Shown here: positions 8,486 to 15,658 of the stretch, in pieces
How the letters are laid out: the number at the start of each line of letters is the position of its first letter
Numbering within the stretch: position 1 is the stretch's first letter
NCBI GenBank assembly: GCA_043764135.1
Contig: JAYUKV010000154.1
Location: 1 to 23,648, forward strand
Origin: JAYUKV01 sp043764135
GTDB lineage: Bacteria; Patescibacteriota; JACMRA01
DNA: 23,648 nucleotides
Reading direction: 5' to 3'
The notes under the pieces: model-generated
The model's input: the letters and a program-made list of their open reading frames with translations, nothing else
Told to the model about the DNA's origin: nothing
Database searches by the model: none
Program-made: the position numbers and the translations under genes

Positions 8486-9715
8486 ATGGATTATGCTAAA
8501 CGTAAATCAGGTTTTAGAATAAAAACTTCTTTTTGGAAGGACTATTATTTAATTCCAGTTATATTAACGATTTGTACTATTGGTATAATTACAGCAGGTT
8601 CGGCGATTCAAACTAGAACTTTTAATGACAATCAGAGTTTTGGAGAAGAGTTTATTAAACAGATACTAAGCGGATTTTTGCTTGGAACTATACTAGCATA
8701 TTCTATCTATGCATTGGGTATTGAAAAAATTCTTAAATTTAAAAGAGTGTTGTTGGTATTATCTCTTATAACCCTACTATATTTAGCATTGCCTTCAATA
8801 ATATCTTTAGTATTAAAAGTTGATATATTTACTTCAGCTAGCTACTTCCAATCATTCCCTATTCGTCCAGTTATAAGGAATCAAGCTGTAAGATGGTTAT
8901 CAATTGGTCCTTTACAATTTCAACCAGTAGAATTAGTTAAGCTCACACTTCTTATATATCTAGCCAATTACTTTAAGGATATTCAAAATACAGAATTCAA
9001 TTGGCAGTACTATAAAAGACCTTTATATGTATTTTTTATAAGTGCATTGTTTATTCTAATCCAGCCTGATCTTGGTTCAGTTGTAATCATTACTTTAATG
9101 TTAGCGACTGCACTATTCTTGCTTAAGATTTCTGTTAAACAGAGTTTAATAATATTATCTATTCTTGCATTGTTTTCTGGTTTTGCGATTATGATTACTC
9201 CTTATAGAAGAGAAAGAGTTTTAGGGTGGTTATCAAATACAAAAATTCAAAATATCGATGCTGATTATCTCCAGATACAAAGAGTACAAGAAGGAGTAGC
9301 AAGAGGCGGATTATGGGGAGTTGGATATACCAAAGGTACAATCAAGTCCTCAATCCCAGAGGTATCTTCTGATGCAATTTTAGCTGTACTCGGGGAGGAA
9401 TTTGGATTTTTTATGATACTTATACTAATTTTACTCTATGCATTTATATTTTATTATTGTATTCAGAAATCATATTTAGTCGATAATTATAGTAAAAAAA
9501 TAATCCTAATTGGAATTGGATCATGGATATTCTACCAAGCTATGTGGAACATTGGAGGGGTAGTAGGATTAATTCCACTCAAAGGCCTACCACTACCCTT
9601 TATATCCGAAGGAGGTACATCGGTCGCGGTATCACTTCTTGGTGTTGGTTTAATACTTGCTTGTCTAAAAACTGAAAAAACCTCAAGTCGTAAATCGTTT
9701 TTTAAACAATCTTAG
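8486..9715 (+). CDS. FtsW/RodA/SpoVE-family peptidoglycan glycosyltransferase
   Basis: 409 residues from ATG 8486, with about ten hydrophobic segments as expected for the SEDS family that polymerises lipid II into glycan strands at the membrane. Family motifs in order: RWLSIGPLQFQPVELVKL (136-153), QPDLGS (193-198), GGLWGVG (274-280), PEVSSD (291-296) carrying the Asp that matches the essential SEDS aspartate, and GLPLPFISEGGTS near 367-379. The last usually reads SYGG; here Tyr is Glu375. An in-frame TTG at 8447 would add 13 residues but would place the nested hairpin inside the coding region, so I prefer the ATG. I cannot separate FtsW from RodA by eye. Its position after the lytic genes supports a wall-growth block. 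Confidence 0.9.
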   Translation: MDYAKRKSGFRIKTSFWKDYYLIPVILTICTIGIITAGSAIQTRTFNDNQSFGEEFIKQILSGFLLGTILAYSIYALGIEKILKFKRVLLVLSLITLLYLALPSIISLVLKVDIFTSASYFQSFPIRPVIRNQAVRWLSIGPLQFQPVELVKLTLLIYLANYFKDIQNTEFNWQYYKRPLYVFFISALFILIQPDLGSVVIITLMLATALFLLKISVKQSLIILSILALFSGFAIMITPYRRERVLGWLSNTKIQNIDADYLQIQRVQEGVARGGLWGVGYTKGTIKSSIPEVSSDAILAVLGEEFGFFMILILILLYAFIFYYCIQKSYLVDNYSKKIILIGIGSWIFYQAMWNIGGVVGLIPLKGLPLPFISEGGTSVAVSLLGVGLILACLKTEKTSSRKSFFKQS

Positions 9716-9772
9716 ACTAGACACCTCTAAACCTCTATTGCAAAATAGTTAAATAACATCTATCATCTAAAT

Positions 9773-9955
9773 ATGGAAAAGAAACTAAAGCCTAAAGTCA
9801 AAAAAGGCTTTAAAATGAATCTTAGAACAAAAAACTGCGTAGTGTGTGATAGGCCTTTTCAGTTTAGAAAAAAATGGGAGGACTGTTGGGATGATGTTAA
9901 ATATTGTTCTACAAAATGCCGTAGTATGAAGTCAACAATTAAACCCAAAAGTTAA
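9773..9955 (+). CDS. DUF2256 small zinc-ribbon-like protein
   Basis: 60 residues, basic. Residues 22-50 match the DUF2256 pattern: CVVC, RPFQFRKKWEDCW, then YCSTKC. The four cysteines in the two CxxC-like knuckles (CVVC and CSTKC), plus one between them, suggest metal binding. The function of the family is not established. Members are, as I recall, often found near photolyase/cryptochrome-related genes, which would fit the DNA-repair nuclease 44 bases downstream. An internal Met at residue 15 is an alternative start. Confidence 0.85.
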   Translation: MEKKLKPKVKKGFKMNLRTKNCVVCDRPFQFRKKWEDCWDDVKYCSTKCRSMKSTIKPKS

Positions 9956-9976
9956 AATTAATAATTATCACTTACA

Positions 9977-10002
9977 CCTTTAAAATATGCCTTTAAAATA
10001 TG
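9977..10002 (+). repeat. 13-base tandem duplication spanning the uvrC-half start codon
   Basis: CCTTTAAAATATG occurs twice head-to-tail (9977-9989 and 9990-10002). Each copy ends in ATG and contains a TAAAAT that could act as a -10 box. The first ATG (9987) opens a 10-codon frame (MPLKYAIKKS) ending at TAA 10017-10019; the second opens the real gene in another frame. Confidence 0.8.
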
Positions 10003-10896
10003 CCATTAAAAAAAGTTAAATTTACCGATGAGCAGATTGCTCAAATATTAGAACTTGGACAAGTCGCTTTAGCAAAAGCTCACAAATCAAACGAAGCTAT
10101 AATTGGTGATATTTTAAGGCAAGGTGAGGAAAATGCATTTGTATATCTTCAACGATACAAAAAAAATCAAAAGCTCAATATCTTAGAACAAAACTCCTTA
10201 TACACTATTCTTCATAATTTAAAAGAAGAATTAATGCTTCCAACGCTTCCTGTAAGAATTGAGTGTTATGATATAAGTCATATCAGTGGTAAGTATGTGT
10301 ATGGATCTTGTGTTAATTTTTATGAAGGACGGCCTGACAAAAAGTATTATAAATTATTTAAGTGCCCAAGTAAAAACAATGATTTTGAGAATCACGCTGA
10401 AGTATTAAAGAGAAGATTAGCTCATATGAACGAAGAAGGATGGCCTAACCCTGACTTAATTATAGTAGATGGTGGTAAAGGTCAATTGTCTTCTGATTTT
10501 AAAGTCTTGTACGAATCTGGTTTTAAAATCCCTATAGTTGCAATTGCAAAAAAAGACGAAGAGATATTTACTCTACAACATTTTCAAGGGTTTCGCGGCG
10601 ATGGTGCTCAAGGTGGTATAATACTTTCTGCACAAGCTGGATTTTTGACTCAAAGAATTAGAGATGAGGCACATAGATTTGCGATAACCAATAATCGCAA
10701 AGCAAGGATTAAAACAATTTCCAAAACCTCTTTTGACGAAATCAAAGGAATAGGACCAATCACAATAAACAAATTACTTCGTACTTATGGCTCAAAAAAC
10801 GAGATAATAAAAAACCTTCAAGCCAACCCTACACTAATGGTAAAGCTTATCGGTCAAAAAAACTTTGATTTAATAAAAGAACATTTTAATTTGTAA
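10000..10896 (+). CDS. uvrC: UvrC C-terminal half: RNase H-like nuclease plus HhH, no GIY-YIG domain
   Basis: 298 residues against roughly 600 for full UvrC. The present part matches the C-terminal half, which makes the 5' incision in nucleotide excision repair. It has IECYDISH with Asp91, IIVDGGKGQL with Asp157, RDEAHRFA with His225, and a helix-hairpin-helix region (about 243-292, IKGIGPITINKLL). The N-terminal GIY-YIG nuclease, which makes the 3' cut, and the UvrB-binding UVR segment are missing. The truncation is not a hidden continuation: a TAA lies in frame at 9994-9996, and upstream sequence encodes the DUF2256 gene. The N-terminal half may lie elsewhere, or the protein may work as a single-site nuclease. 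Nuclease-domain assignment is firm; the biological role is inferred. Confidence 0.9.
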   Translation: MPLKKVKFTDEQIAQILELGQVALAKAHKSNEAIIGDILRQGEENAFVYLQRYKKNQKLNILEQNSLYTILHNLKEELMLPTLPVRIECYDISHISGKYVYGSCVNFYEGRPDKKYYKLFKCPSKNNDFENHAEVLKRRLAHMNEEGWPNPDLIIVDGGKGQLSSDFKVLYESGFKIPIVAIAKKDEEIFTLQHFQGFRGDGAQGGIILSAQAGFLTQRIRDEAHRFAITNNRKARIKTISKTSFDEIKGIGPITINKLLRTYGSKNEIIKNLQANPTLMVKLIGQKNFDLIKEHFNL

Positions 10897-10907
10897 AATG
10901 TTCTTTT
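10875..10907 (+). terminator. Terminator overlapping the uvrC-half stop codon
   Basis: Perfect 14-base arms AAAAGAACATTTTA (10875-10888) and TAAAATGTTCTTTT (10894-10907) flank a 5-base loop; the right arm ends in T-rich sequence. The TAA stop (10894-10896) lies inside the right arm. Confidence 0.75.
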
Positions 10908-11016
10908 ATTTGAGCGCTTTAAAAACCGTTTTTCTAAATAAGTATAAACGACTTTTGTTTGCTTTTTTTAAAATTCCATATTAAAGTTATTATTGTTATT
11001 TACAAAACTTATTTCC

Positions 11017-11937
11017 ATGAAATTTATTCTACCAAACCCATTTAACTTAAGTGTCTATGGACTTGATAATGGTCAAGCGTACAAAGACATTCTCAACCTT
11101 CAAGGAGCCAACCCAAATGCTTCAGAATTCTTACCATCCAATCAAATAAATGATAATTGTACTATCTTAGAACCTATACCAGTTGATTTAAGCGGTGTGG
11201 ATATTTCAAACCCTCTAGATCACGTTAAAGGTGCCAAAAGAATGCAAGAAAACGTCATAAAAGAATTAAAGAAATCTATAAATGATTTTAAAAATTCACA
11301 AATTTTTGTGATTGGTGGTGATCATACTATATCTATTGGAACAGGCGCGTATCTATCAACACAAGTAGATATGTCCAAAGTTGGATTGTTGTGGATAGAT
11401 GCACATGGAGACTTTAATACACCTCAAAGCTCACCATCAAAATCTCTAACAGGCTACCCTTGTGCAATCAATAATGGAATTGGTGAGCAACAACTGCTTG
11501 AAGTTTACAAGAACAATCACATTTCAAAAATTGTACAAGTCGGTATTAGAGATATTGATGAACTTGAATCACAAAATCTAAAAGAAAGAGGGGTAATAAC
11601 TTATTCTAATATCGATGTAGTGCATTATGGTCTTAAGTATATAATAGAAAAAACTCAAGATCACTTTGATGATTGTGATTTTATTTGGCTTTCAATTGAT
11701 ATTGATTCACTCGATCCTATCTACTGTGACAACGGAAGGACAGATGTTCCAGTTGTGGGTGGATTAACCCCGAGAGAACTTATCTATATAACTGATATTA
11801 TACATAGAACAGGCAAACTTAAAGTCACAGAGCTTGTACAAATCAATAACTCTTCTAATAACTCTAATCTCACTTACCTTGCAAATAGACTAATTGAATT
11901 GGCGTTTGGACTTGGTAAATTCAGAACAAATAATTAA
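11017..11937 (+). CDS. Arginase/agmatinase-family (ureohydrolase) enzyme
   Basis: 306 residues from ATG 11017 (an in-frame TTG at 10993 is less likely). The family hydrolyses guanidino groups with a two-manganese centre. All six usual metal ligands are visible: His103 (GGDHTIS), Asp128, His130 and Asp132 (IDAHGDFN), Asp228 and Asp230 (SIDIDSLDP). The later family motif, usually E-V-N-P, reads Q-I-N-N at 275-278, so the Glu that contacts the guanidinium in arginases is Gln here. The fold and metal site are therefore secure but the substrate (arginine, agmatine, formiminoglutamate or other) is not. No other arginine or polyamine gene is nearby. A strong bidirectional terminator follows. Confidence 0.88.
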   Translation: MKFILPNPFNLSVYGLDNGQAYKDILNLQGANPNASEFLPSNQINDNCTILEPIPVDLSGVDISNPLDHVKGAKRMQENVIKELKKSINDFKNSQIFVIGGDHTISIGTGAYLSTQVDMSKVGLLWIDAHGDFNTPQSSPSKSLTGYPCAINNGIGEQQLLEVYKNNHISKIVQVGIRDIDELESQNLKERGVITYSNIDVVHYGLKYIIEKTQDHFDDCDFIWLSIDIDSLDPIYCDNGRTDVPVVGGLTPRELIYITDIIHRTGKLKVTELVQINNSSNNSNLTYLANRLIELAFGLGKFRTNN

Positions 11938-11952
11938 TTGCATCAATAATTA

Positions 11953-11978
11953 ACTCCCACTTTTTTTTAAGTGGGAGT
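11953..11978. terminator. Bidirectional terminator between convergent genes
   Basis: Perfect 10-base arms ACTCCCACTT and AAGTGGGAGT around a T6 loop, with AT-rich flanks on both sides (ATTTATT on the plus strand). It lies between the arginase-family gene and the convergent minus-strand gene ending at 11996. Confidence 0.8.
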
Positions 11979-11995
11979 ATTTATTGGGAAAACTG

Positions 11996-12718
11996 CTAGA
12001 TTAAGTTAATAAAAGCATGCCTGTCCCAAAACTTAGTCGAAATTTCAAGCTCTTGCTCATCTTGAAAATTTGAATTTGGAAAAGTTGGAGTTTTGATTCC
12101 ATTAAAACAAGTCACAAGTTTTGGCGTTTCAAACATATCTTTTTTTCGGATGTTAATAACAACATCTCTTGTTGGAATAAACTGAGTCCGATCGATGATA
12201 TTTACTTCAAATGCATCGGTACCGCTGCCGCGTTTTCCTTTATAGATTGAATTTATTTCACTTGTTGTCATCTTATCATGACTAGTCAATGAACAATATC
12301 CATCCATAAAATCAGGAATAAGGGCAAGTAGGCTCTCTTCTTCACCTTCTGCTTTTGCAGTAAATTCTAAATCTGTTCCTTCTTGTTTTTGAGGGTTATA
12401 GCAAAATTCTTGCATGTAAGAAATTAGCTTTAACTTAACATCATAGAATAAAGTAACAGGGGTCAAAACTGCATCAGGTTTGTTGTGAAACTTAGATCCA
12501 AGCGTCTGCATTAACTCAGTAATTTTTTTAGGAGTTGCTTTGGTTTTTTGATATTGGCGGGTTACAGTACACCATTCAAAGAAATCTTTATCTAAAATGG
12601 TTTGATAATAGAACTCAGGAATGTAATCAAAATGCCTGATGATATGCAATTGGTTATCAAGAGTACATTCAAGCTCCATAACATCCTTAGTACTAAGCAA
12701 TCTTTTAAAGCCGGCCAT
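11996..12718 (-). CDS. Unrecognised 240-residue soluble protein
   Basis: No family recognised. No signal peptide or TM segment is visible, so it is probably cytoplasmic. The N-terminus (MAGFKRLLSTKDVMELEC) and a Glu-rich middle (about residues 115-130) carry no known motif. The C-terminal part (about 175-238) has a run RDVVINIRKKDMFETPKLVT followed by FPNSNF and FWDRHAFI, vaguely like the end of RelE/barnase-type or EndoU-type nuclease folds; that resemblance is weak and I do not rely on it. The start is supported by an AAGG about 7 bases upstream and a good promoter at 12746-12774. Cysteines (for example 32-50 region and CFNGI) are scattered. Confidence 0.8.
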   Translation of the reverse strand: MAGFKRLLSTKDVMELECTLDNQLHIIRHFDYIPEFYYQTILDKDFFEWCTVTRQYQKTKATPKKITELMQTLGSKFHNKPDAVLTPVTLFYDVKLKLISYMQEFCYNPQKQEGTDLEFTAKAEGEEESLLALIPDFMDGYCSLTSHDKMTTSEINSIYKGKRGSGTDAFEVNIIDRTQFIPTRDVVINIRKKDMFETPKLVTCFNGIKTPTFPNSNFQDEQELEISTKFWDRHAFINLI

Positions 12719-12745
12719 ATATTACCTTAATTCAGTACAAAAAGT

Positions 12746-12774
12746 TTTATATATTAATTATATATGTTAGTCAA
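12746..12774 (-). promoter_or_regulatory. Promoter of the 240-residue gene
   Basis: On the minus strand, TTGACT (12774-12769), a 17-base spacer and TATAAA (12751-12746). Start predicted near 12739, with a leader of about 20 bases containing AAGG before the ATG. Confidence 0.65.
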
Positions 12775-12807
12775 CTTATAATATAACTTTATTACTTTCA
12801 AATGATT

Positions 12808-12836
12808 AAAAAAACAGATTAGAAAACTGTATTTTT
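12808..12836 (-). terminator. Possible terminator of the 253-residue gene
   Basis: On the minus strand, ACAG and CTGT arms with an A-rich/T-rich extension (one mismatch) lead into a run of seven T. The stop codon is within the loop. The stem is short, so confidence is modest. Confidence 0.4.
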
Positions 12837-13580
12837 AAAAAAGTTATCAACCCTCTTTAACTCTTCATCTGTTGGAAAATTCTCACCTTTGTTATAGAAT
12901 ATTCTTACAACACCATCTCTAAATTTATTAGAACCAGAGTTATAACTTATTGTATTGAATCTTGATGAGGTAGCACATTTAGAAATTACGCTTTTATCTT
13001 TTGGAGTGATAGATAATTGTTTTTGAAGTTCAATATAACTATTGTAGTATTTATCAAACTCTGATGCTTCTTTATTTATATAATTAGAATTTTTTATAAA
13101 ATGAAATCCTGTTTGTTGTCCTGAAACTTCGTACATTCTTTCTCTGGTCCAGACATCATTTATTTTTACAAGCTCTTCATCGCTAAAACAAGTATAATTT
13201 ACTCCGTAACTAGGTATGCTATTAGAAATTGCAAAAACTACATTTATATTATCTGACTTGAATACTATATTTGCATTAAATGAACTATCTTTATCTTTCA
13301 AAATACTCTCCTTTACCTCCCATTGTTTATCAGTGGAATCAGTTATATTTAGCGTCGGTAAAATAGAGGTTGTATATTTATCTTCTTTACCAAGTCCTCC
13401 AAAAAGTTTCTTTGCGATTGTCCCCTCTTTATACTCTTCTATCGTTCCATTATTATCTTCTGCACCCTTAATCTGTTTCTCGCGTGGTCTAAAAACAAAC
13501 AACAACACTCCTAATATAGCAATTAGAACCAATACAATTAATGCTGTTAATTGTTTACTTTTTAGGATTTTTCTAATCAT
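12819..13580 (-). CDS. Membrane-anchored extracytoplasmic protein, unknown function
   Basis: 253 residues. A basic start (MIRKILKSKQ) is followed by one hydrophobic helix (about 11-30), then RPREK and a hydrophilic domain, the pattern of an N-terminally anchored exported protein. Two cysteines (NYTCFSDEE and VISKCATSS) may form a disulfide. The C-terminal segment (DGVVRIFYNKGENFPTDEEL) looks folded, but I recognise no family. The gene is divergent from the four-TM protein at 13711, across a 130-base region with a TTGACA on each strand, so both may be controlled together. Confidence 0.8.
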   Translation of the reverse strand: MIRKILKSKQLTALIVLVLIAILGVLLFVFRPREKQIKGAEDNNGTIEEYKEGTIAKKLFGGLGKEDKYTTSILPTLNITDSTDKQWEVKESILKDKDSSFNANIVFKSDNINVVFAISNSIPSYGVNYTCFSDEELVKINDVWTRERMYEVSGQQTGFHFIKNSNYINKEASEFDKYYNSYIELQKQLSITPKDKSVISKCATSSRFNTISYNSGSNKFRDGVVRIFYNKGENFPTDEELKRVDNFFKNTVF

Positions 13581-13669
13581 ATTTTATATACTTGTAAGTT
13601 TATTTAAGTAGTGCATATTGTCAATTCAATAAATATTTAATTTGCACAAAATGATTTTATTTTACATAA

Positions 13670-13699
13670 TTGACAAAAATAAATAAAATTAAGAATAGT
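13670..13699 (+). promoter_or_regulatory. Probable promoter of the four-TM protein gene
   Basis: Perfect TTGACA (13670-13675), an 18-base spacer and AATAGT (13694-13699, four of six matches to TATAAT). The start would fall about 5 bases before ATG 13711, which has no Shine-Dalgarno. Confidence 0.5.
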
Positions 13700-13710
13700 A
13701 AACCATAATT

Positions 13711-14832
13711 ATGTACAGATTTTTTGCATTTATTGGTAAGATTATAATTCCAGTTCTGGTTGTAGTTTTATCAATAATAACAGTACTTCCTGAGTCAGGG
13801 TTGCACATTGATCAATTAAGAAAAGATGGAGTCTATCCTAAGATTGCCAAAGAAATAAAGAAAAACATTTTTTTGTTAGATGATAAAATGTTGTTAAAAA
13901 TCGGATTCGTATTACCTGCAAACAAAGATATTATAATACAAAATCCCGCTTTTACAAAATCTTATTCCGATCTAGTGGAGTCTTCAAAAATTGAAACTAC
14001 GATCAAAGATTCTATAGAACAACAATTTATAACTCTTGATTCTAATATTAAGACCACATCAACTAATTTTGATCAAAATACAAACGAAGGTAAAGCAGGT
14101 TTTTACGCTAATAAATTATATACAAATAGATTATATATTATTCTTGGAATATTTGTTTTATTGTTTTTGATTTTAATTTTAGGTTTATTTAAGTCAAAAA
14201 AATCATTTTGGAGACTATCAAAATTCTATTCTGGTTTATCATATAATATTTTAGGACTAAGCTTTTTAACCTTTATTGGTTTGGCTGGTTTAGGGTTTGT
14301 AGGTACTGGAACTAGAAAACTTTTAACAGATTACGCTGGAATAAAAAATTACAGTGTAGATCTTTTGGATATTGTAAACATGTCTTGGGCTAAGTTTATA
14401 TTCACTTTACTTGTTCCAGCATTAGTAACGTTAGCTGTGACTTTTGGACTGGCATTATTCTTCGCTTTAATCTCAGTTTTCCAAAGAGACAATAAAGAAG
14501 CTAAAATCGTAAAATCAAAGATGGAATCTAAGGAATCTAATATTACTAAAGATCCACAATCAATTGAAACAGTAAAACTTGAAGAAGTTACAACAACGCC
14601 AACACAAGTAACTCAAGAAAGTAAAAACAATATAAAACCTACGAATAGTCAGAACAATAGCTTTAAACCAGTTACTTCTAATCCTTTCCCTATTGAAGAA
14701 TCAAGGCCTAGAGAAGAACTTGATCCGTTTTTGGATAGATTAAGCAATACACTTAATGATACAACAACCAATGTTGCTTCTAATGTAGAAACCAACGCAC
14801 AAAAAATTGTATTACCAAACGAAAAAAAATAA
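13711..14832 (+). CDS. Four-TM membrane protein with long cytoplasmic tail, unknown function
   Basis: 373 residues; no family recognised. Hydrophobic segments lie at about 5-27, 141-161, 176-199 and 228-256. The first loop (28-140) is hydrophilic and probably outside. The final 115 residues are hydrophilic and rich in Thr, Asn, Pro and Glu, probably a disordered cytoplasmic tail. The fold has no visible catalytic or transport signature. ATG 13711 follows a TTGACA promoter at very short distance, consistent with a leaderless message. The stop codon is embedded in a bidirectional terminator shared with the tRNA cluster. Confidence 0.82.
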   Translation: MYRFFAFIGKIIIPVLVVVLSIITVLPESGLHIDQLRKDGVYPKIAKEIKKNIFLLDDKMLLKIGFVLPANKDIIIQNPAFTKSYSDLVESSKIETTIKDSIEQQFITLDSNIKTTSTNFDQNTNEGKAGFYANKLYTNRLYIILGIFVLLFLILILGLFKSKKSFWRLSKFYSGLSYNILGLSFLTFIGLAGLGFVGTGTRKLLTDYAGIKNYSVDLLDIVNMSWAKFIFTLLVPALVTLAVTFGLALFFALISVFQRDNKEAKIVKSKMESKESNITKDPQSIETVKLEEVTTTPTQVTQESKNNIKPTNSQNNSFKPVTSNPFPIEESRPREELDPFLDRLSNTLNDTTTNVASNVETNAQKIVLPNEKK

Positions 14833-14853
14833 ACCCCAAAAGGGTTATTTTTT
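14826..14853. terminator. Bidirectional terminator between membrane-protein gene and tRNA cluster
   Basis: AACCC (14832-14836) and GGGTT (14842-14846) enclose CAAAA. A-rich sequence lies to the left and T7 to the right, so either strand yields a hairpin plus U-run. It overlaps the TAA of the plus-strand gene and abuts the CCA end of tRNA-Leu(CAA). Confidence 0.75.
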
Positions 14854-14939
14854 TGGTGCCGTAGGAGGGGCTCGAACCCTCACACCATTGCTGATAAGGG
14901 ATTTTGAGTCCCTCGTGTCTACCATTTCACCACCACGGC
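14854..14939 (-). tRNA. tRNA-Leu (anticodon CAA)
   Basis: Minus strand, 86 bases including an encoded CCA. Acceptor arms GCCGTGG and CTACGGC pair with one G-U. The D-arm region is GGTGAAATGGTAGACAC, the anticodon loop reads CTCAAAA (CAA), a long class II variable arm follows, and the T-loop is GGTTCGAGCC. It would decode UUG. It is the last of three leucine tRNAs in transcription order. Confidence 0.93.
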
Positions 14940-14987
14940 TTCCATATGCAAATAGTTGTTTAAGCAAACAGTTATTATTAATTTTTT

Positions 14988-15073
14988 TGGTGCAGTTAAG
15001 AGGACTTGAACCTCCACACAGCAAGCTGCTCTACCACCTCAAGGTAGCGTGTCTACCATTTCACCATAACTGC
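14988..15073 (-). tRNA. tRNA-Leu (anticodon GAG)
   Basis: Minus strand, 86 bases with encoded CCA. Acceptor arms GCAGTTA and TAACTGC are fully complementary. The anticodon stem CTACC/GGTAG encloses TTGAGGT (GAG). A long variable arm and T-loop GGTTCAAGTCC are present. It decodes CUC/CUU. It lies in the middle of the leucine tRNA cluster. Confidence 0.93.
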
Positions 15074-15088
15074 AATTTAATATTATTT

Positions 15089-15106
15089 AATTCCCGTAAG
15101 GGAATT
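15089..15106. repeat. Perfect 7-base hairpin between two tRNA genes
   Basis: AATTCCC (15089-15095) and GGGAATT (15100-15106) with a 4-base loop, 3 bases from the CCA end of tRNA-Leu(UAG). No U-run follows on the minus strand, so it may be a processing signal or a weak terminator. Confidence 0.5.
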
Positions 15107-15109
15107 GAT

Positions 15110-15193
15110 TGGTGCGCGAGGAGGGACTCGAACCCTCACACCCGAAAGCACTAGCTCCTAAGGCTAGCGTGTCTACCATTTCACCACCCGCGC
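15110..15193 (-). tRNA. tRNA-Leu (anticodon UAG)
   Basis: Minus strand, 84 bases with encoded CCA. Acceptor arms GCGCGGG and CTCGCGC pair with one G-U. Stem CTAGC/GCTAG encloses CTTAGGA (TAG in DNA). A long variable arm and GGTTCGAGTCC T-loop confirm class II leucine. It decodes CUA and probably other CUN codons. It is first in the cluster in transcription order; a TTGACA lies about 50 bases upstream on the minus strand, without a convincing -10 at standard spacing. Confidence 0.93.
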
Positions 15194-15257
15194 TAACTGA
15201 TAACATGTCTATTTATCTTATATCAATAGTTAGTATATTTACATTTTTTGTCAAGAC

Positions 15258-15287
15258 TGTACAAGACAATTAAATTAAGAATATAAT
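15258..15287 (+). promoter_or_regulatory. Possible promoter of the 109-residue gene
   Basis: Perfect TATAAT (15282-15287) with TGTACA (15258-15263) 18 bases upstream. The predicted leader of about 34 bases contains AGGA (15315-15318), 9 bases before ATG 15328. Confidence 0.5.
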
Positions 15288-15327
15288 AAATTAATTTCAC
15301 GAACATTATTGTTTAGGATTTAAACCA

Positions 15328-15657
15328 ATGATAAAACCACCGGGCAATGCATTCGACAATTTACCACTTGAGCTTTACGAAGTTTGTACTCCAGTTCAAA
15401 TTGAAAATTCAAAACTTTATTACATTCTTACAGTGCTTCAAGGACCTGTAAAGTGTGATTTTACTTTTGAGAATAAAGTTAGTGTTGATCTTATATCAAA
15501 TTTTTTAAATAGAGTTTCATCCAAACCATGGGTAACTTTAAACGAAAAACTTAAATGTTATACTTTGATTAATCCAATCAAGTTAGATATAGCCACATCT
15601 CTACAAGATCTAGCAAATTACCAAGAAGTAAGAAACAAGCTGATTGAAATATTTTAA
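15328..15657 (+). CDS. Small hypothetical protein (109 residues)
   Basis: I recognise no family. The protein is soluble by composition, with no signal or TM segment. It alternates hydrophobic and polar residues through about 90 residues and ends in a probable helix (DLANYQEVRNKLIEIF). Two cysteines are present (EVCTP and VKCDF) and a third near residue 83. Start supported by a weak AGGA and an upstream TATAAT. It shares a bidirectional terminator with the convergent gene at 15675-16019. Confidence 0.7.
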   Translation: MIKPPGNAFDNLPLELYEVCTPVQIENSKLYYILTVLQGPVKCDFTFENKVSVDLISNFLNRVSSKPWVTLNEKLKCYTLINPIKLDIATSLQDLANYQEVRNKLIEIF

Positions 15658-15658
15658 A

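Noticed and set aside
9956..9999. Idea that the missing UvrC N-terminus is hidden behind a recoded TGA
   Set aside because: The in-frame upstream stop is TAA (9994-9996) and the preceding sequence encodes a different protein.
10993..11016. TTG start extending the arginase-family protein by 8 residues
   Set aside because: ATG 11017 gives a normal N-terminus and no Shine-Dalgarno favours the TTG.
13216..13611. A 131-residue plus-strand open frame
   Set aside because: It is antisense to the 253-residue anchored-protein gene, whose signal anchor and composition are more protein-like.
14807..15154. A 115-residue plus-strand open frame
   Set aside because: It runs through the antisense of the tRNA-Leu genes; phrases such as GARTLTP and ARRDSNPH are typical translations of tRNA T-arms.
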